A stretch of 64,000 bases of DNA, taken from Rhizobiales bacterium 65-79 (lineage in GTDB: Bacteria > Pseudomonadota > Alphaproteobacteria > Rhizobiales > Rhizobiaceae). The notes under the pieces are model-generated. The model was not told the DNA's origin. It was given only the letters and a program-made list of their open reading frames with translations, and did not search any database. Positions 37,044-46,003 of the stretch are shown one piece after another. The DNA is taken from contig MKRJ01000008.1 of assembly GCA_001896885.1 (NCBI GenBank), forward strand, positions 62,001-126,000. The letters run 5' to 3'. Positions within the stretch are counted from its first letter, which is position 1. Each line of letters starts with the position of its first letter. Made by a program: the position numbers and the translations under genes.

Positions 37044-38477
37044 ATGAGCGCGGAGGTTTCGGGCAGGATCGAGCCCGCCGAGATCGTTTCGGTCTCGCTG
37101 CTCGTGCCGGCGACGGTCGCCTGCGGAAACTTCATGACCGGTCTCGACCAGAACGTCGTTGTGACCGCGCTTCCGGGCATCGGCGAAAGCCTCGGCGAAT
37201 CGCCCAGCCATCTCGGTCTTGTCATCACCGCCTATGTGATGAGCCTGATCGTCGCCATGCCGGCGAGCGGATGGCTTGCCGAACGCATCGGCCCGCGGCG
37301 CGGCTATTGCTGCGCGCTCATCCTCTTCGCCGGCGCCTCCGCGCTTTGCGGCATCGCCGGAAACTTCTGGAGCCTCGTGCTCGCGCGCGCCGCCCAGGGA
37401 CTCGGCGGAGGGCTGATGGGGACGCTCGGCCAGGTCGTCATCCTGCAAAGCTTCCCACGCAACAAGACGCTGAAGATCAACACCTACATGACGCTCGCCA
37501 GCCAGACCGGCCCCATGGTGGGGCCGTTGCTCGGCGGGGCGCTGACGACCTATCTTTCCTGGCGCTGGATATTTTTCATCAACGTGCCGATCGCACTGAT
37601 CGCCGGGCTTTCCGCCGCGAAGTTCTTCCCCAACCCCCCGCGCGGAACCGGCATGCCTTTCGACCTTCCCGGTTTCCTCCTGATCGGCGGCGGCATGACG
37701 CTTCTCGTGCTCGGGATGGACTCGCTAACGGGCGCGTCCGGCTGGACGGTGCTGGCGGAACTGGCCGGCTCGGCCGTCCTGCTCACGACGGCCGCGCTTT
37801 ATTGCATGCGCGCCAGCTATCCGCTGCTCGACCTGCGCCTCCTGAAGATCTCCACCTTCCGCATCGCCATGATCACCGGCGGCGGGCTCGACACGATCGG
37901 CCTGTCCTCGGTCATGTTCCTGCTGCCTCTCCTGTTCCAGGTCGGGTTCGGGATGAGCGCGGTGCAGTCCGGTTCGCTCACCTTCCTGGTTGCCCTCGGC
38001 TCGATCTCGCTCAGGGTTTTCCTGCCGCTTATCCTGCGGACTTTCGGATTCCGCCGCGCCCTGCTCATGAACACGCCGATCATGGCCGCGCTGGTCGCCG
38101 GATATGCCCTTATGCGGCCCGACACACCCTATTGGCTGCTCGCGGCCTACATCTTCATCTTCGGGGCCTTCCGCTCGACCCAGTGGGGTTCGACCGGCAA
38201 CCTCTCCTATTCGGATATCCCGTCGGAACAGCTCGGCCGTTTCAGCGCCTTCTATTTCGTCGCCTGGCAGACCTCGGTGACGATCGGCGTCGGGGTGGCC
38301 TCGGCGCTGCTCGCCTTCCTGAGCGGCCCCCGCGGCCATGCGAGCGTCTCCGACTTCAGGATCGTCTTTCTCCTGGAAGGGTTGATCACGCTCTCCGCCA
38401 TCATCGCCTATTCGACGCTGAAATCCACCGATGGCGCCCATGTCAGCGGCAATGCGGTGCCGGCGGCGCTGGAGTGA
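37044..38477 (+). CDS. MFS multidrug exporter, DHA2 (EmrB/QacA) family
   Basis: 477 residues from ATG 37044 with about 14 hydrophobic segments. TM1 carries FMTGLDQNVVVTALPGIGESLG (the D-x-x-[IV]-V-x-x-ALP family motif D1), motif A is WLAERIGPRRGY, motif C-like GPLLGGALTTYLSWRWIFFINVPI is after TM5. These are proton-driven drug exporters. No MFP/EmrA partner is adjacent, so it probably works alone in the inner membrane. Divergent from DUF1236. Confidence 0.88.
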   Translation: MSAEVSGRIEPAEIVSVSLLVPATVACGNFMTGLDQNVVVTALPGIGESLGESPSHLGLVITAYVMSLIVAMPASGWLAERIGPRRGYCCALILFAGASALCGIAGNFWSLVLARAAQGLGGGLMGTLGQVVILQSFPRNKTLKINTYMTLASQTGPMVGPLLGGALTTYLSWRWIFFINVPIALIAGLSAAKFFPNPPRGTGMPFDLPGFLLIGGGMTLLVLGMDSLTGASGWTVLAELAGSAVLLTTAALYCMRASYPLLDLRLLKISTFRIAMITGGGLDTIGLSSVMFLLPLLFQVGFGMSAVQSGSLTFLVALGSISLRVFLPLILRTFGFRRALLMNTPIMAALVAGYALMRPDTPYWLLAAYIFIFGAFRSTQWGSTGNLSYSDIPSEQLGRFSAFYFVAWQTSVTIGVGVASALLAFLSGPRGHASVSDFRIVFLLEGLITLSAIIAYSTLKSTDGAHVSGNAVPAALE

Positions 38478-38489
38478 TGCGATGTTAGG

Positions 38490-38653
38490 GGTGCGTCCTT
38501 CGCGGCTCGCTTCCCTCGCACCTCATGGTGAGGGCCGTTTTCAACGGCCTTGGGCGCTGAAAGCTCGCGCTAGGCCGCGCCGGTTCCGGCCTTGCACCGG
38601 CCTCCCTCATCCCGGGCGCGAAACCCGAAGGGCGGGCCTCGACGGACACAGGT
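38490..38653. repeat. Interspersed GC-rich repeat between MFS and nitroreductase genes
   Basis: This 176-bp gap has GGCCGTT/AACGGCC (38533-38549) and stretches such as TCCTTCGCGGCTCGCTTCCCTCGCACCTCA and CCTCCCTCATCCCGGGCGCGAA, which resemble a rhizobial intergenic repeat family different from the 138-bp element. No coding frame seen. Confidence 0.5.
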
Positions 38654-39367
38654 CTACTTGAAGAATTTAACCCACCCGTCGACCGGCTCGCGCTCGGTCC
38701 GGAGCGTATTCTCGGGCTTTGACGTATCCTCGTAGCCGAGCGCCATGCCGCACACCACGATCTCCTCGTCCGGTATGCCAAGAACCGGCCGTATCTGGTT
38801 GTGGTAAGGCGCGAACGCCGCCTGCGGACAGGTATGCAATCCCCTTCCCCGCGCGGCGATCATGATCGACTGGAGCAGCATGCCGTGGTCGATCCACGAA
38901 CCCTGGTTCAGCCGCCGGTCGATGGTGAAGATCATGCCGACCGGCGCATCGAAGAAAACGAAATTGCGGTCGTGCTGGGCGCGCATCTGGTCGACATCGC
39001 GCTTGCCGATGCCAAGCGCGCCGTAGAGCGCGTAGCCGACCGCGCGCCGCCTGGCGTAGTAAGGTTCGAAGAACTTGTCGGGATAGTATTTATATTCGTC
39101 CCACTTCGCCTTTTCCGCGCGGATGCCGGAATTCATGACGGCGTCGGTGATCCGCTGCTTGGTCTCTCCTGTCGCGACATAGCCCTTCCAGGGCTGCATG
39201 TTGGTGCCAGACGGTGCCCGCGAAGCGACTTCCAGGATTTCGCGGATGATCTTCTCATCCACCGGGTCCGGCAGGAAGGCCCGGACCGACCGCCGCGACG
39301 TGATCGCCTCGTCGACGATCGCCGCCTCTTCGTCCGCCGTCAGGTTCTTGTTGTCCGGCGCCAGCAT
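38654..39367 (-). CDS. Nitroreductase family flavoprotein
   Basis: 237 residues from ATG 39367, chosen because homologues start near MLAPDNKNLTADEEAAIVDEAITSRRSVRAF; the frame continues upstream without support. SRRSVRAFLPDPV and ASRAPSGTNMQPWKGYVA bind FMN, and the C-terminal GIPDEEIVVCGMALGYED is the second family motif. Reduces nitro compounds, quinones or similar with NAD(P)H. Natural substrate unknown; located between the sox and dimethylglycine-dehydrogenase-like genes. Confidence 0.88.
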   Translation of the reverse strand: MLAPDNKNLTADEEAAIVDEAITSRRSVRAFLPDPVDEKIIREILEVASRAPSGTNMQPWKGYVATGETKQRITDAVMNSGIRAEKAKWDEYKYYPDKFFEPYYARRRAVGYALYGALGIGKRDVDQMRAQHDRNFVFFDAPVGMIFTIDRRLNQGSWIDHGMLLQSIMIAARGRGLHTCPQAAFAPYHNQIRPVLGIPDEEIVVCGMALGYEDTSKPENTLRTEREPVDGWVKFFK

Positions 39368-39554
39368 TTCCTGTCCCTTGGTGATATCCGCAGCCCGATT
39401 CCCCTCGATTTTTGCCGCCTTCGCGCCTGCGAAGCAATGCCAGAGCCGGCGATTCGCCTCTGCCAAGGCTAAAGATCGCTTGAAATGCGGGGCTTGGGAA
39501 GGCGTATTCGAAACTTCGAGCCGCGCCGATTTGATGGTGAATGGAGGAGAAATG

Positions 39555-42008
39555 ATGGCGAAGGTTCCATCCGCCGCGCGCGTGGTGATCATCGGCGGCG
39601 GCGCAGTCGGCGTCTCCTCGCTCTACCATCTGGCGAAAGCCGGCTGGACCGATTGCGTCCTCCTCGAAAGGAACGAGCTCACCTCCGGCTCGACATGGCA
39701 TGCCGCCGGCAACGTGCCGACCTTTTCGGCCTCGTGGTCGGTCATGAACATGCAGCGCTATTCAACCGAGCTTTACCGGGGCCTCGCCGCGGAGACCGGC
39801 TATCCGATGAACTACCACGTCACCGGCTCGCTGCGGCTCGCACATACCCAGGAGCGCATGCGCGAATTCCAGCGCGTCAAGGGCATGGGCCGCACCCAGG
39901 GCATGGAGATCGAGATCGTCGGCGAAAACGATATCAGGAGCCGCTATCCCTTCATCGAGACACAGGGATTGCGCGGCGCGCTCTACGACCCGAGCGACGG
40001 CGACATCGACCCGGCGCAGCTGACGCAGGCGCTGGCCAAGGGTGCGCGCGACAGGGGCGCGACGATCGTCCGCTTCTGCCCCGTCACCGGCGTGCGGCGC
40101 GATCGCGGCGAATGGATAGTCTCGACGCCGGAAGGCGAAATCCGCTGTGAATACGTCGTCAACGCCGCCGGCTACCGCGCCGGAGAAGTCGGCCGGATGT
40201 TCGGGCGCGACGTGCCGATCATGGTGATGAGCCACCAGTATATCCTGTTCGAGGAAATCCCCGAGCTGAAGGCGTGGTCGGAAGAGGTCGGCCACAAGCT
40301 GCCGCTTTTGCGCGACGTCGACACGTCCTGGTATCTGCGCCAGGAGAAATACGGCATGAATCTCGGACCCTATGAGAAGAATTGCCGGGCCCACTGGGCG
40401 TCGCCCGACGACAAGATGCCCGACGATTTTTCCTTCCAGCTCTTCCCAGACGATCTCGACCGGCTGGAATGGTACCTGAACGACGCCGCCGAACGCGTGC
40501 CGATCCTCGGCACGGCGGGCGTCTCCAAGGTCATCAACGGCCCCATCCCCTACGCGCCGGACGGCAATCCGCTGATCGGCCCCATGCCCGGCGTGCCGAA
40601 CGCCTTCGAGGCCTGCGTCTTCACCTTCGGCATCGCGCAGGCCGGCGGCGCCGGCAAGGTGCTGGCCGAATGGGTCACCGAGGGCCGGACCGAATGGGAC
40701 ATGTGGTCCTGCGACCCGCGCCGCTTCACCGCCTTCGCCTCCGCGCCGGACTACGCCGTCGCCAAGGGCGTGGAGGTCTACGGCCACGAATACGCCATCC
40801 ATTTTCCGCGCCATAGCTGGCCCGCCGGGCGGGGAAGGAAGCTATCGCCGGTCCACGAGCGCGTGAAGGCGCTCGGCGCGCAATTCGGCGCCTATAATGG
40901 CTGGGAGCGCGCCAACTGGTACGCGCATCCCGGCGACGACGTTTCCGAAGCCGCGACGCAGACCTTCCGCCGCGACGGCCCGTGGCAGAAACGCATCCGC
41001 GAGGAATGCCTCGCCGTGCGCGACGCCGCCGGCATCCTCGACCTGCCCGGCTTCTCGCGCTTCCGCCTGCAGGGAGCCGGCGCGCGGGAGTGGCTTTCCA
41101 CCATGATCACCGGCGTGGTGCCGAAGCCGGGCCGCATAGGCCTCGGCTATTTCGCCGACGATGACGGCCGCATCGTCACCGAAATGTCGATCATGGCGCT
41201 GGAAGAGGACCTTTTCTTCCTCATCACGGCCGCCGCCGCCGAGCTTCACGATTTTGAATGGCTCCGGAAGCACCTGCCGGAGAGCTCGGAACTGTCGCTC
41301 AAGAACATGACGGAAGCCTTTTCCTGCCAGATCCTGAGCGGGCCGAAGTCGCGGGCGATCCTTTCCGGCCTCTGCGACGGCGACCTGTCGCTGCCATGGC
41401 TGTCGCATCAATCCTGCAAGATCGCGGATCGCTGGCTTCAACTCGTGCGCGTTTCCTTCGCTGGCGAGCTCGGCTGGGAAATCCATACGCATGCGGCCGA
41501 CACGCCCGTCATCTTCGACGCGATATGGAAAGCCGGCCAAGATCACGGCCTGAAACCCTTCGGCATGTTCGCGCTCGATTCGCTCAGGCTGGAGAAAGGC
41601 TACCGCGCCTGGAAGCAGGACCTTTCCACCGATTACACCATCCTGCAGGAAGGGCTCGACCGTTTCGTCAAATGGGACAAGCCCGATTTCAAGGGCAAGG
41701 CGGCGCTCCTGAAGGAAAGGCAAAGGGGCGTCACGAAGCGCTTCGTGACGCTGGCCATCGACAATCCAGGCGCATGCGACGCGCCCTATATGTCGACGCT
41801 CTGGCACGACGGAAAGGTTGCTGGCGAGACGCTGTCAGGAGGCTGGGGCCACAGGGTGGACAAGGCGCTCGCGCTCGGCATGCTGCGCTCCGACCTGGCG
41901 GAGCCGGGCACGCGGGTGGAAGTCGAGATATTCGGCGAGCGCTTCACCGCCACCGTGCAGGCCGGCCAGGCCGTCTGGGATCCGGAGAACGAGAGATTGA
42001 GAAGTTGA
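39555..42008 (+). CDS. GcvT-fused FAD oxidoreductase, dimethylglycine/sarcosine dehydrogenase-like (copy 1)
   Basis: 817 residues from ATG 39555 (GGAGGAG upstream; ATG 39552 also possible). N-terminal DAO-type FAD domain: VVIIGGGAVGVSSLYHLAKAG, then SGSTWHAAG in which His49 is at the place of the covalently flavinylated histidine of DMGDH. C-terminal half is a GcvT domain (about 440-817): ILDLPGFSRFRLQGAGAREWL, SFAGELGWEIHTHAADTPVIFD, LRLEKGYRAWKQDLSTDYT. Predicted to remove an N-methyl group and pass the carbon to tetrahydrofolate. The substrate (dimethylglycine, sarcosine or another N-methyl compound) is not fixed by sequence. Confidence 0.87.
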   Translation: MAKVPSAARVVIIGGGAVGVSSLYHLAKAGWTDCVLLERNELTSGSTWHAAGNVPTFSASWSVMNMQRYSTELYRGLAAETGYPMNYHVTGSLRLAHTQERMREFQRVKGMGRTQGMEIEIVGENDIRSRYPFIETQGLRGALYDPSDGDIDPAQLTQALAKGARDRGATIVRFCPVTGVRRDRGEWIVSTPEGEIRCEYVVNAAGYRAGEVGRMFGRDVPIMVMSHQYILFEEIPELKAWSEEVGHKLPLLRDVDTSWYLRQEKYGMNLGPYEKNCRAHWASPDDKMPDDFSFQLFPDDLDRLEWYLNDAAERVPILGTAGVSKVINGPIPYAPDGNPLIGPMPGVPNAFEACVFTFGIAQAGGAGKVLAEWVTEGRTEWDMWSCDPRRFTAFASAPDYAVAKGVEVYGHEYAIHFPRHSWPAGRGRKLSPVHERVKALGAQFGAYNGWERANWYAHPGDDVSEAATQTFRRDGPWQKRIREECLAVRDAAGILDLPGFSRFRLQGAGAREWLSTMITGVVPKPGRIGLGYFADDDGRIVTEMSIMALEEDLFFLITAAAAELHDFEWLRKHLPESSELSLKNMTEAFSCQILSGPKSRAILSGLCDGDLSLPWLSHQSCKIADRWLQLVRVSFAGELGWEIHTHAADTPVIFDAIWKAGQDHGLKPFGMFALDSLRLEKGYRAWKQDLSTDYTILQEGLDRFVKWDKPDFKGKAALLKERQRGVTKRFVTLAIDNPGACDAPYMSTLWHDGKVAGETLSGGWGHRVDKALALGMLRSDLAEPGTRVEVEIFGERFTATVQAGQAVWDPENERLRS

Positions 42009-42020
42009 TCAAATGAATTT

Positions 42021-42155
42021 CCCCCTCTCCGTCCCGGCTTCGCCGGTCCACCTCTCCCCCGCAAGCAGGGGCGAGGAAGGGAGCCGGACTCGCCACCTCT
42101 TTTCCTCACCCCCTTCAGGGGGAGAGGTGGCGCGCGAAGCGCGGCGGAGAGGGGG
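42021..42155. repeat. 135-bp palindromic intergenic element (copy 2)
   Basis: Starts CCCCCTCTCCGTCCCGGCTT and ends GCGGCGGAGAGGGGG, arms imperfectly complementary, inner CCTCACCCCCTTCAGGGGGAGAGG palindrome. Same family as 24214-24351 and 45834-45971. Sits between oxidoreductase copy 1 and the aminotransferase gene. Confidence 0.75.
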
Positions 42156-42181
42156 GCTCAAGAAAGAACAACGAGGCTAGA

Positions 42182-43384
42182 ATGCCCCATCCTTCATCCC
42201 GCATTTCCGGCATCAGCCCTTCCGGCAAGGATGGCTGGGAGGTGCATTTCGCCGCGCTTTCCCGTCGCCAGAAGGGCGAGGATATCCTCATGCTCTCGGT
42301 CGGCGACCACGATTTCGACACGCCGTCGGAAACGGTCGAGGCCTGCGTCACCGCCGTCCGCTCGGGCCACCACCACTATACCCAGTTGCCGGGCCTGCCG
42401 CGCCTGCGCGAGGCCATGGCGAAGGTCGCCACGGAAGCGACCGGCGTGGCGACGACGGCCGACGAGGTGCTGGCCACCCCCGGCGGCCAGTCCGCGCTCT
42501 ACGCCGCCGTGCAGGCCACGCTCGATCCCGGCGACCATGCCGTGGTCGTGGCGCCCTATTATGCGACCTATCCCGGCACGTTCCGCGCCGCCGGCGCGGA
42601 TTTCACGGTAGTCGAAGCGCGCGCCGAGGACGGCTTCCAGCCCGATGCGAAGGCCGTCGAGGCGGCCGTCCGGCCGGAGACGCGCGCCATCCTCGTCAAT
42701 ACGCCGAACAACCCGACCGGCGCCGTCTATACACGCGAGACGCTGGAGGGGATCGCCGAAATCTGCTGCGCGCATGACCTCTGGCTCTATTCCGACGAGG
42801 TCTACTGGACGCTTACCGGTGGCTCGCGCCGACATCTTTCGCCGCGCGCGCTGCCCGGCATGAAGGAGCGCACGCTGGTCATCAATTCGCTGTCGAAGAG
42901 CCACGGCATGACCGGCTGGCGCATCGGCTGGCTGACCGGCCCGGCCGACCTGATCCGGCTCGCCGTCAATCTCAACCTCGTCTCCACCTACGGGCTGAAC
43001 GATTTCGTCAGCCGCGCCGCGATCGAGGCGCTGGAGAACCGCTACGGCGTGGACGAGATCGCCGCCCGCTACGCCGCGCGCCGCGAGATATTCCTGGCAG
43101 AGATGCGCGGCTTCAACGCGGTCACGGTGCGCGGCTCGGAAGGCGGCATGTACGCCATGCTCGACATCCGCACCGTCGAGCCCGATTGCGAGCGCTTCGC
43201 CTGGCGCCTGCTGGAAGCCGAGAAGGTCGCGGTCATGCCCGGCTCGAGCTTCGGCGAGGCGGCGGCGGGCCATATCCGCATCAGCCTCTGCCAGCCCGAC
43301 GCGCTCCTGAAGGAGGCGGCGACGCGGCTGCGCCGCTTCATTTCCGCCTATCCCGGCGAGAACAAGGCAAGGGCCGCCTCGTGA
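42182..43384 (+). CDS. Pyridoxal phosphate-dependent aminotransferase, class I/II
   Basis: 400 residues. PLP lysine in INSLSKSHGMTGWRIGW (fold type I), NTPNNPTGAVYTRE and YSDEVYWTL supply the conserved Asn and Asp/Tyr cofactor contacts, and the C-terminal arginine is in GHIRISLCQP. Aspartate/aromatic aminotransferase-like. It overlaps the next gene by 4 bp (GTGA), so it works with the N-demethylase-like enzyme; it may handle the amino acid freed by demethylation. Substrate unknown. Confidence 0.88.
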   Translation: MPHPSSRISGISPSGKDGWEVHFAALSRRQKGEDILMLSVGDHDFDTPSETVEACVTAVRSGHHHYTQLPGLPRLREAMAKVATEATGVATTADEVLATPGGQSALYAAVQATLDPGDHAVVVAPYYATYPGTFRAAGADFTVVEARAEDGFQPDAKAVEAAVRPETRAILVNTPNNPTGAVYTRETLEGIAEICCAHDLWLYSDEVYWTLTGGSRRHLSPRALPGMKERTLVINSLSKSHGMTGWRIGWLTGPADLIRLAVNLNLVSTYGLNDFVSRAAIEALENRYGVDEIAARYAARREIFLAEMRGFNAVTVRGSEGGMYAMLDIRTVEPDCERFAWRLLEAEKVAVMPGSSFGEAAAGHIRISLCQPDALLKEAATRLRRFISAYPGENKARAAS

Positions 43385-45825
43385 GCGATCTTCCAACCCG
43401 CGCCCGCGCGGTCATCATCGGCGGCGGCGTTTCCGGCTGCTCGGTCGCCTATCACCTGACGAAGCTCGGCTGGACCGACGTGGTGCTTCTGGAGCGCAAG
43501 CAGCTCACCTGCGGCACGACATGGCACGCGGCGGGGCTGGTCGGCCAGTTGCGCGGCTCCAAGAACATGACGCGGCTCGCCAAATATTCGGCCGACCTCT
43601 ACGTCAGGCTCGAGGCCGAGACCGGCATTGCCACCGGCATGCGCCAGGTCGGCTCGATCAGCGTGGCGCTGACCGAGGAGCGCAAGCACGAGCTTTACCG
43701 GCAGGCGACCGTCGCCCGCGCCTTCGATGTCGACGTGCGCGAGATCTCGCCTGCCGACGTCAAGGAGATGTACCCGCACCTCAACATCGACGGCGTGGTC
43801 GGCGCGGTGCATCTGCCGCTCGACGGCCAGTGCGACCCCGCCAACATCGCCATGGCTCTCGCCAAGGGCGCAAGGCAGCGCGGCGCGAGGATCGTCGAAG
43901 GCGTCAAGGTCAGCGACGTCCTGGTGAAGAACGGCCGTGTCGCCGGCGTCTCATGGGAAAAGGACGGCGAGCGCGGCGAGATCGCGACCGACATCGTCGT
44001 CAACTGCGCCGGCATGTGGGCGCGCGAGTTCGGCGCGAAATCGGGCGTGGCGATCCCGCTCCACGCCTGCGAGCATTTTTATCTCGTCACCGAGCCGATC
44101 GAGGGACTTGGCCGCCTGCCGGTGCTGCGCGTGCCCGACGAATGCGCCTACTACAAGGAAGACGCCGGCAAGATGATGCTCGGCGCCTTCGAGCCCAAGG
44201 CAAAGCCGTGGGGCATGGACGGCATTCCCGAAAATTTCTGCTTCGATCAGTTGCCGGAGGATTTCGCCCATTTCGAGCCGATCCTGGAGATGGGCGTCAA
44301 CCGCATGCCGATGCTGGGCACCGCCGGAATCCATACCTTCTTCTGCGGCCCGGAGAGTTTTACCCCCGACGACCGCTACTATCTCGGCGAGGCGCCGGAG
44401 CTTTCCGGCTACTGGGTAGCCGCGGGCTACAATTCGATCGGCATCGTTTCCTCCGGCGGCGCCGGCATGGCGCTGGCCGAGTGGATCAACGACGGCGAGC
44501 CGCCCTTCGACCTCTGGGAAGTCGATATCCGCCGCGTCGAACCCTTCCAGAGGAACCGTCGCTATCTCAGGGAGCGCGTTTCCGAGACGCTCGGCCTGCT
44601 CTATGCCGACCATTTTCCCTACCGGCACATGGCGTCCGCGCGGAACATTCGTCGCTCTCCCCTGCACGAGCATCTGAAGGCACGCGGCGCGGTCTTCGGC
44701 GAGGTTGCCGGCTGGGAGCGCGCCAACTGGTTCGCGCGCGAAGGACAGGAACGCGAATACCGCTACTCGTGGAAGCGCCAGAACTGGTTCGAAAACAACC
44801 GCGAGGAGAATCTGGCCGTCAGGAACGGCGTCGGCCTCTTCGACATGACCTCCTTCGGCAAGATCCGCGTCGAGGGCCGCGATGCGCTCGCCTTCCTGCA
44901 GCGCCTCTGCGGCAACGACCTCGACGTGCCCGCCGGCCGCATCGTCTATACGCAGATGCTGAACGAGCGCGGCGGCATCGAGAGCGACCTGACCGTCACG
45001 CGGCTGTCGGAAACAGCCTTCCTCCTCGTCGTGCCGGGCGCGACGCTGCAGCGTGACCTTGCGTGGCTGAGAAAGCACCTTCGCGACGAATTCGCCGTCG
45101 TCACCGATGTCAGCGCCGCCGAAGCGGTGCTCTGCCTGATGGGGCCGGGATCGCGGAACCTCATCGGCAGGATCAGCCCCAACGACTTCTCCAACGAGGC
45201 GCATCCCTTCGGCACGGCGGGGGAGATCGAGATCGGCATGGGGCTCGCTCGCGCCCACCGCGTCACCTATGTCGGCGAACTCGGCTGGGAACTCTACGTG
45301 CCCACCGAACAGGCCGCGCATGTCTTCGAGACCATCGTCGAGGCCGGCGCGGAAACCGGCTTGAAGCTCTGCGGCCTGCATGCGCTCGATTCCTGCCGTA
45401 TCGAGAAGGCGTTCCGCCATTTCGGCCACGACATCACCGACGAGGACCATGTGCTGGAAGCGGGCCTCGGCTTCGCGGTGAAGCCGGACAAGGGCGATTT
45501 CATCGGCCGCGACGCCGTGCTGCGCAAGAAGGATGCCGGCCTGTCACGCCGGCTCGTGCAGTTCCGGCTGACCGACCCCGAGCCGCTTCTTTTTCATAAC
45601 GAGGCGATCCTGCGCGACGGAAAAATCGTCGGCACGATCACGTCGGGCAATTACGGCCATCATCTCGGCGGCGCGATCGGCCTCGGCTACGTGCCGTGCG
45701 CGGGCGAGAGCGCGGCGGATGTGCTCGCCTCGCGCTACGAGATCGAGATCGCCGGCGAGCGCTTCCCGGCCGAGGCCTCGCTGAAGCCGATGTACGATCC
45801 GAAGGCGGAGCGGGTGCGGGCGTAA
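43381..45825 (+). CDS. GcvT-fused FAD oxidoreductase, dimethylglycine/sarcosine dehydrogenase-like (copy 2)
   Basis: 814 residues, starting at the GTG that overlaps the aminotransferase stop; the next residues SDLPTRARAVIIGGG line up with copy 1. FAD motif VIIGGGVSGCSVAYHLTKLG; CGTTWHAAG with His49 at the flavinylation position; GcvT domain from about 450 (GLFDMTSFGKIRVEGRDALAFLQRLC, VGELGWELYVPTEQAAHVFET, SCRIEKAFRHFGHDITDEDHVLEAGL). It resembles mammalian-type dimethylglycine and sarcosine dehydrogenases more than copy 1 does at the AAGLVGQLRG segment. Paralogue of copy 1, probably with a different N-methyl substrate. Confidence 0.88.
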   Translation: MSDLPTRARAVIIGGGVSGCSVAYHLTKLGWTDVVLLERKQLTCGTTWHAAGLVGQLRGSKNMTRLAKYSADLYVRLEAETGIATGMRQVGSISVALTEERKHELYRQATVARAFDVDVREISPADVKEMYPHLNIDGVVGAVHLPLDGQCDPANIAMALAKGARQRGARIVEGVKVSDVLVKNGRVAGVSWEKDGERGEIATDIVVNCAGMWAREFGAKSGVAIPLHACEHFYLVTEPIEGLGRLPVLRVPDECAYYKEDAGKMMLGAFEPKAKPWGMDGIPENFCFDQLPEDFAHFEPILEMGVNRMPMLGTAGIHTFFCGPESFTPDDRYYLGEAPELSGYWVAAGYNSIGIVSSGGAGMALAEWINDGEPPFDLWEVDIRRVEPFQRNRRYLRERVSETLGLLYADHFPYRHMASARNIRRSPLHEHLKARGAVFGEVAGWERANWFAREGQEREYRYSWKRQNWFENNREENLAVRNGVGLFDMTSFGKIRVEGRDALAFLQRLCGNDLDVPAGRIVYTQMLNERGGIESDLTVTRLSETAFLLVVPGATLQRDLAWLRKHLRDEFAVVTDVSAAEAVLCLMGPGSRNLIGRISPNDFSNEAHPFGTAGEIEIGMGLARAHRVTYVGELGWELYVPTEQAAHVFETIVEAGAETGLKLCGLHALDSCRIEKAFRHFGHDITDEDHVLEAGLGFAVKPDKGDFIGRDAVLRKKDAGLSRRLVQFRLTDPEPLLFHNEAILRDGKIVGTITSGNYGHHLGGAIGLGYVPCAGESAADVLASRYEIEIAGERFPAEASLKPMYDPKAERVRA

Positions 45826-45833
45826 TCAAGGCA

Positions 45834-45971
45834 CCCCCTCACCGGTTTGCTCCGCAAACCACCTCTCCCCCCTGCCCGGGGGAGAGGAAAAGCACGCCGC
45901 AAGGCCCGGCACCCCTCCTCGCCCCCACAGAGTGGGGGAGAGGTGGTTTGCGAAGCAAACCGGTGAGGGGG
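45834..45971. repeat. 138-bp palindromic intergenic element (copy 3, near perfect)
   Basis: Arm 45834-45871 is complementary to 45934-45971 over 38 bases with a single mismatch, enclosing about 62 bp that themselves contain CCCCCTGCCCGGGGG-like palindromes. The best preserved copy of the family in the window, therefore probably the most recent insertion. It lies between convergent stop codons and may also act in transcript ending. Confidence 0.88.
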
Positions 45972-46003
45972 TAATTTCGGCAAGTGGCACAACCGTCGAC
46001 CCC

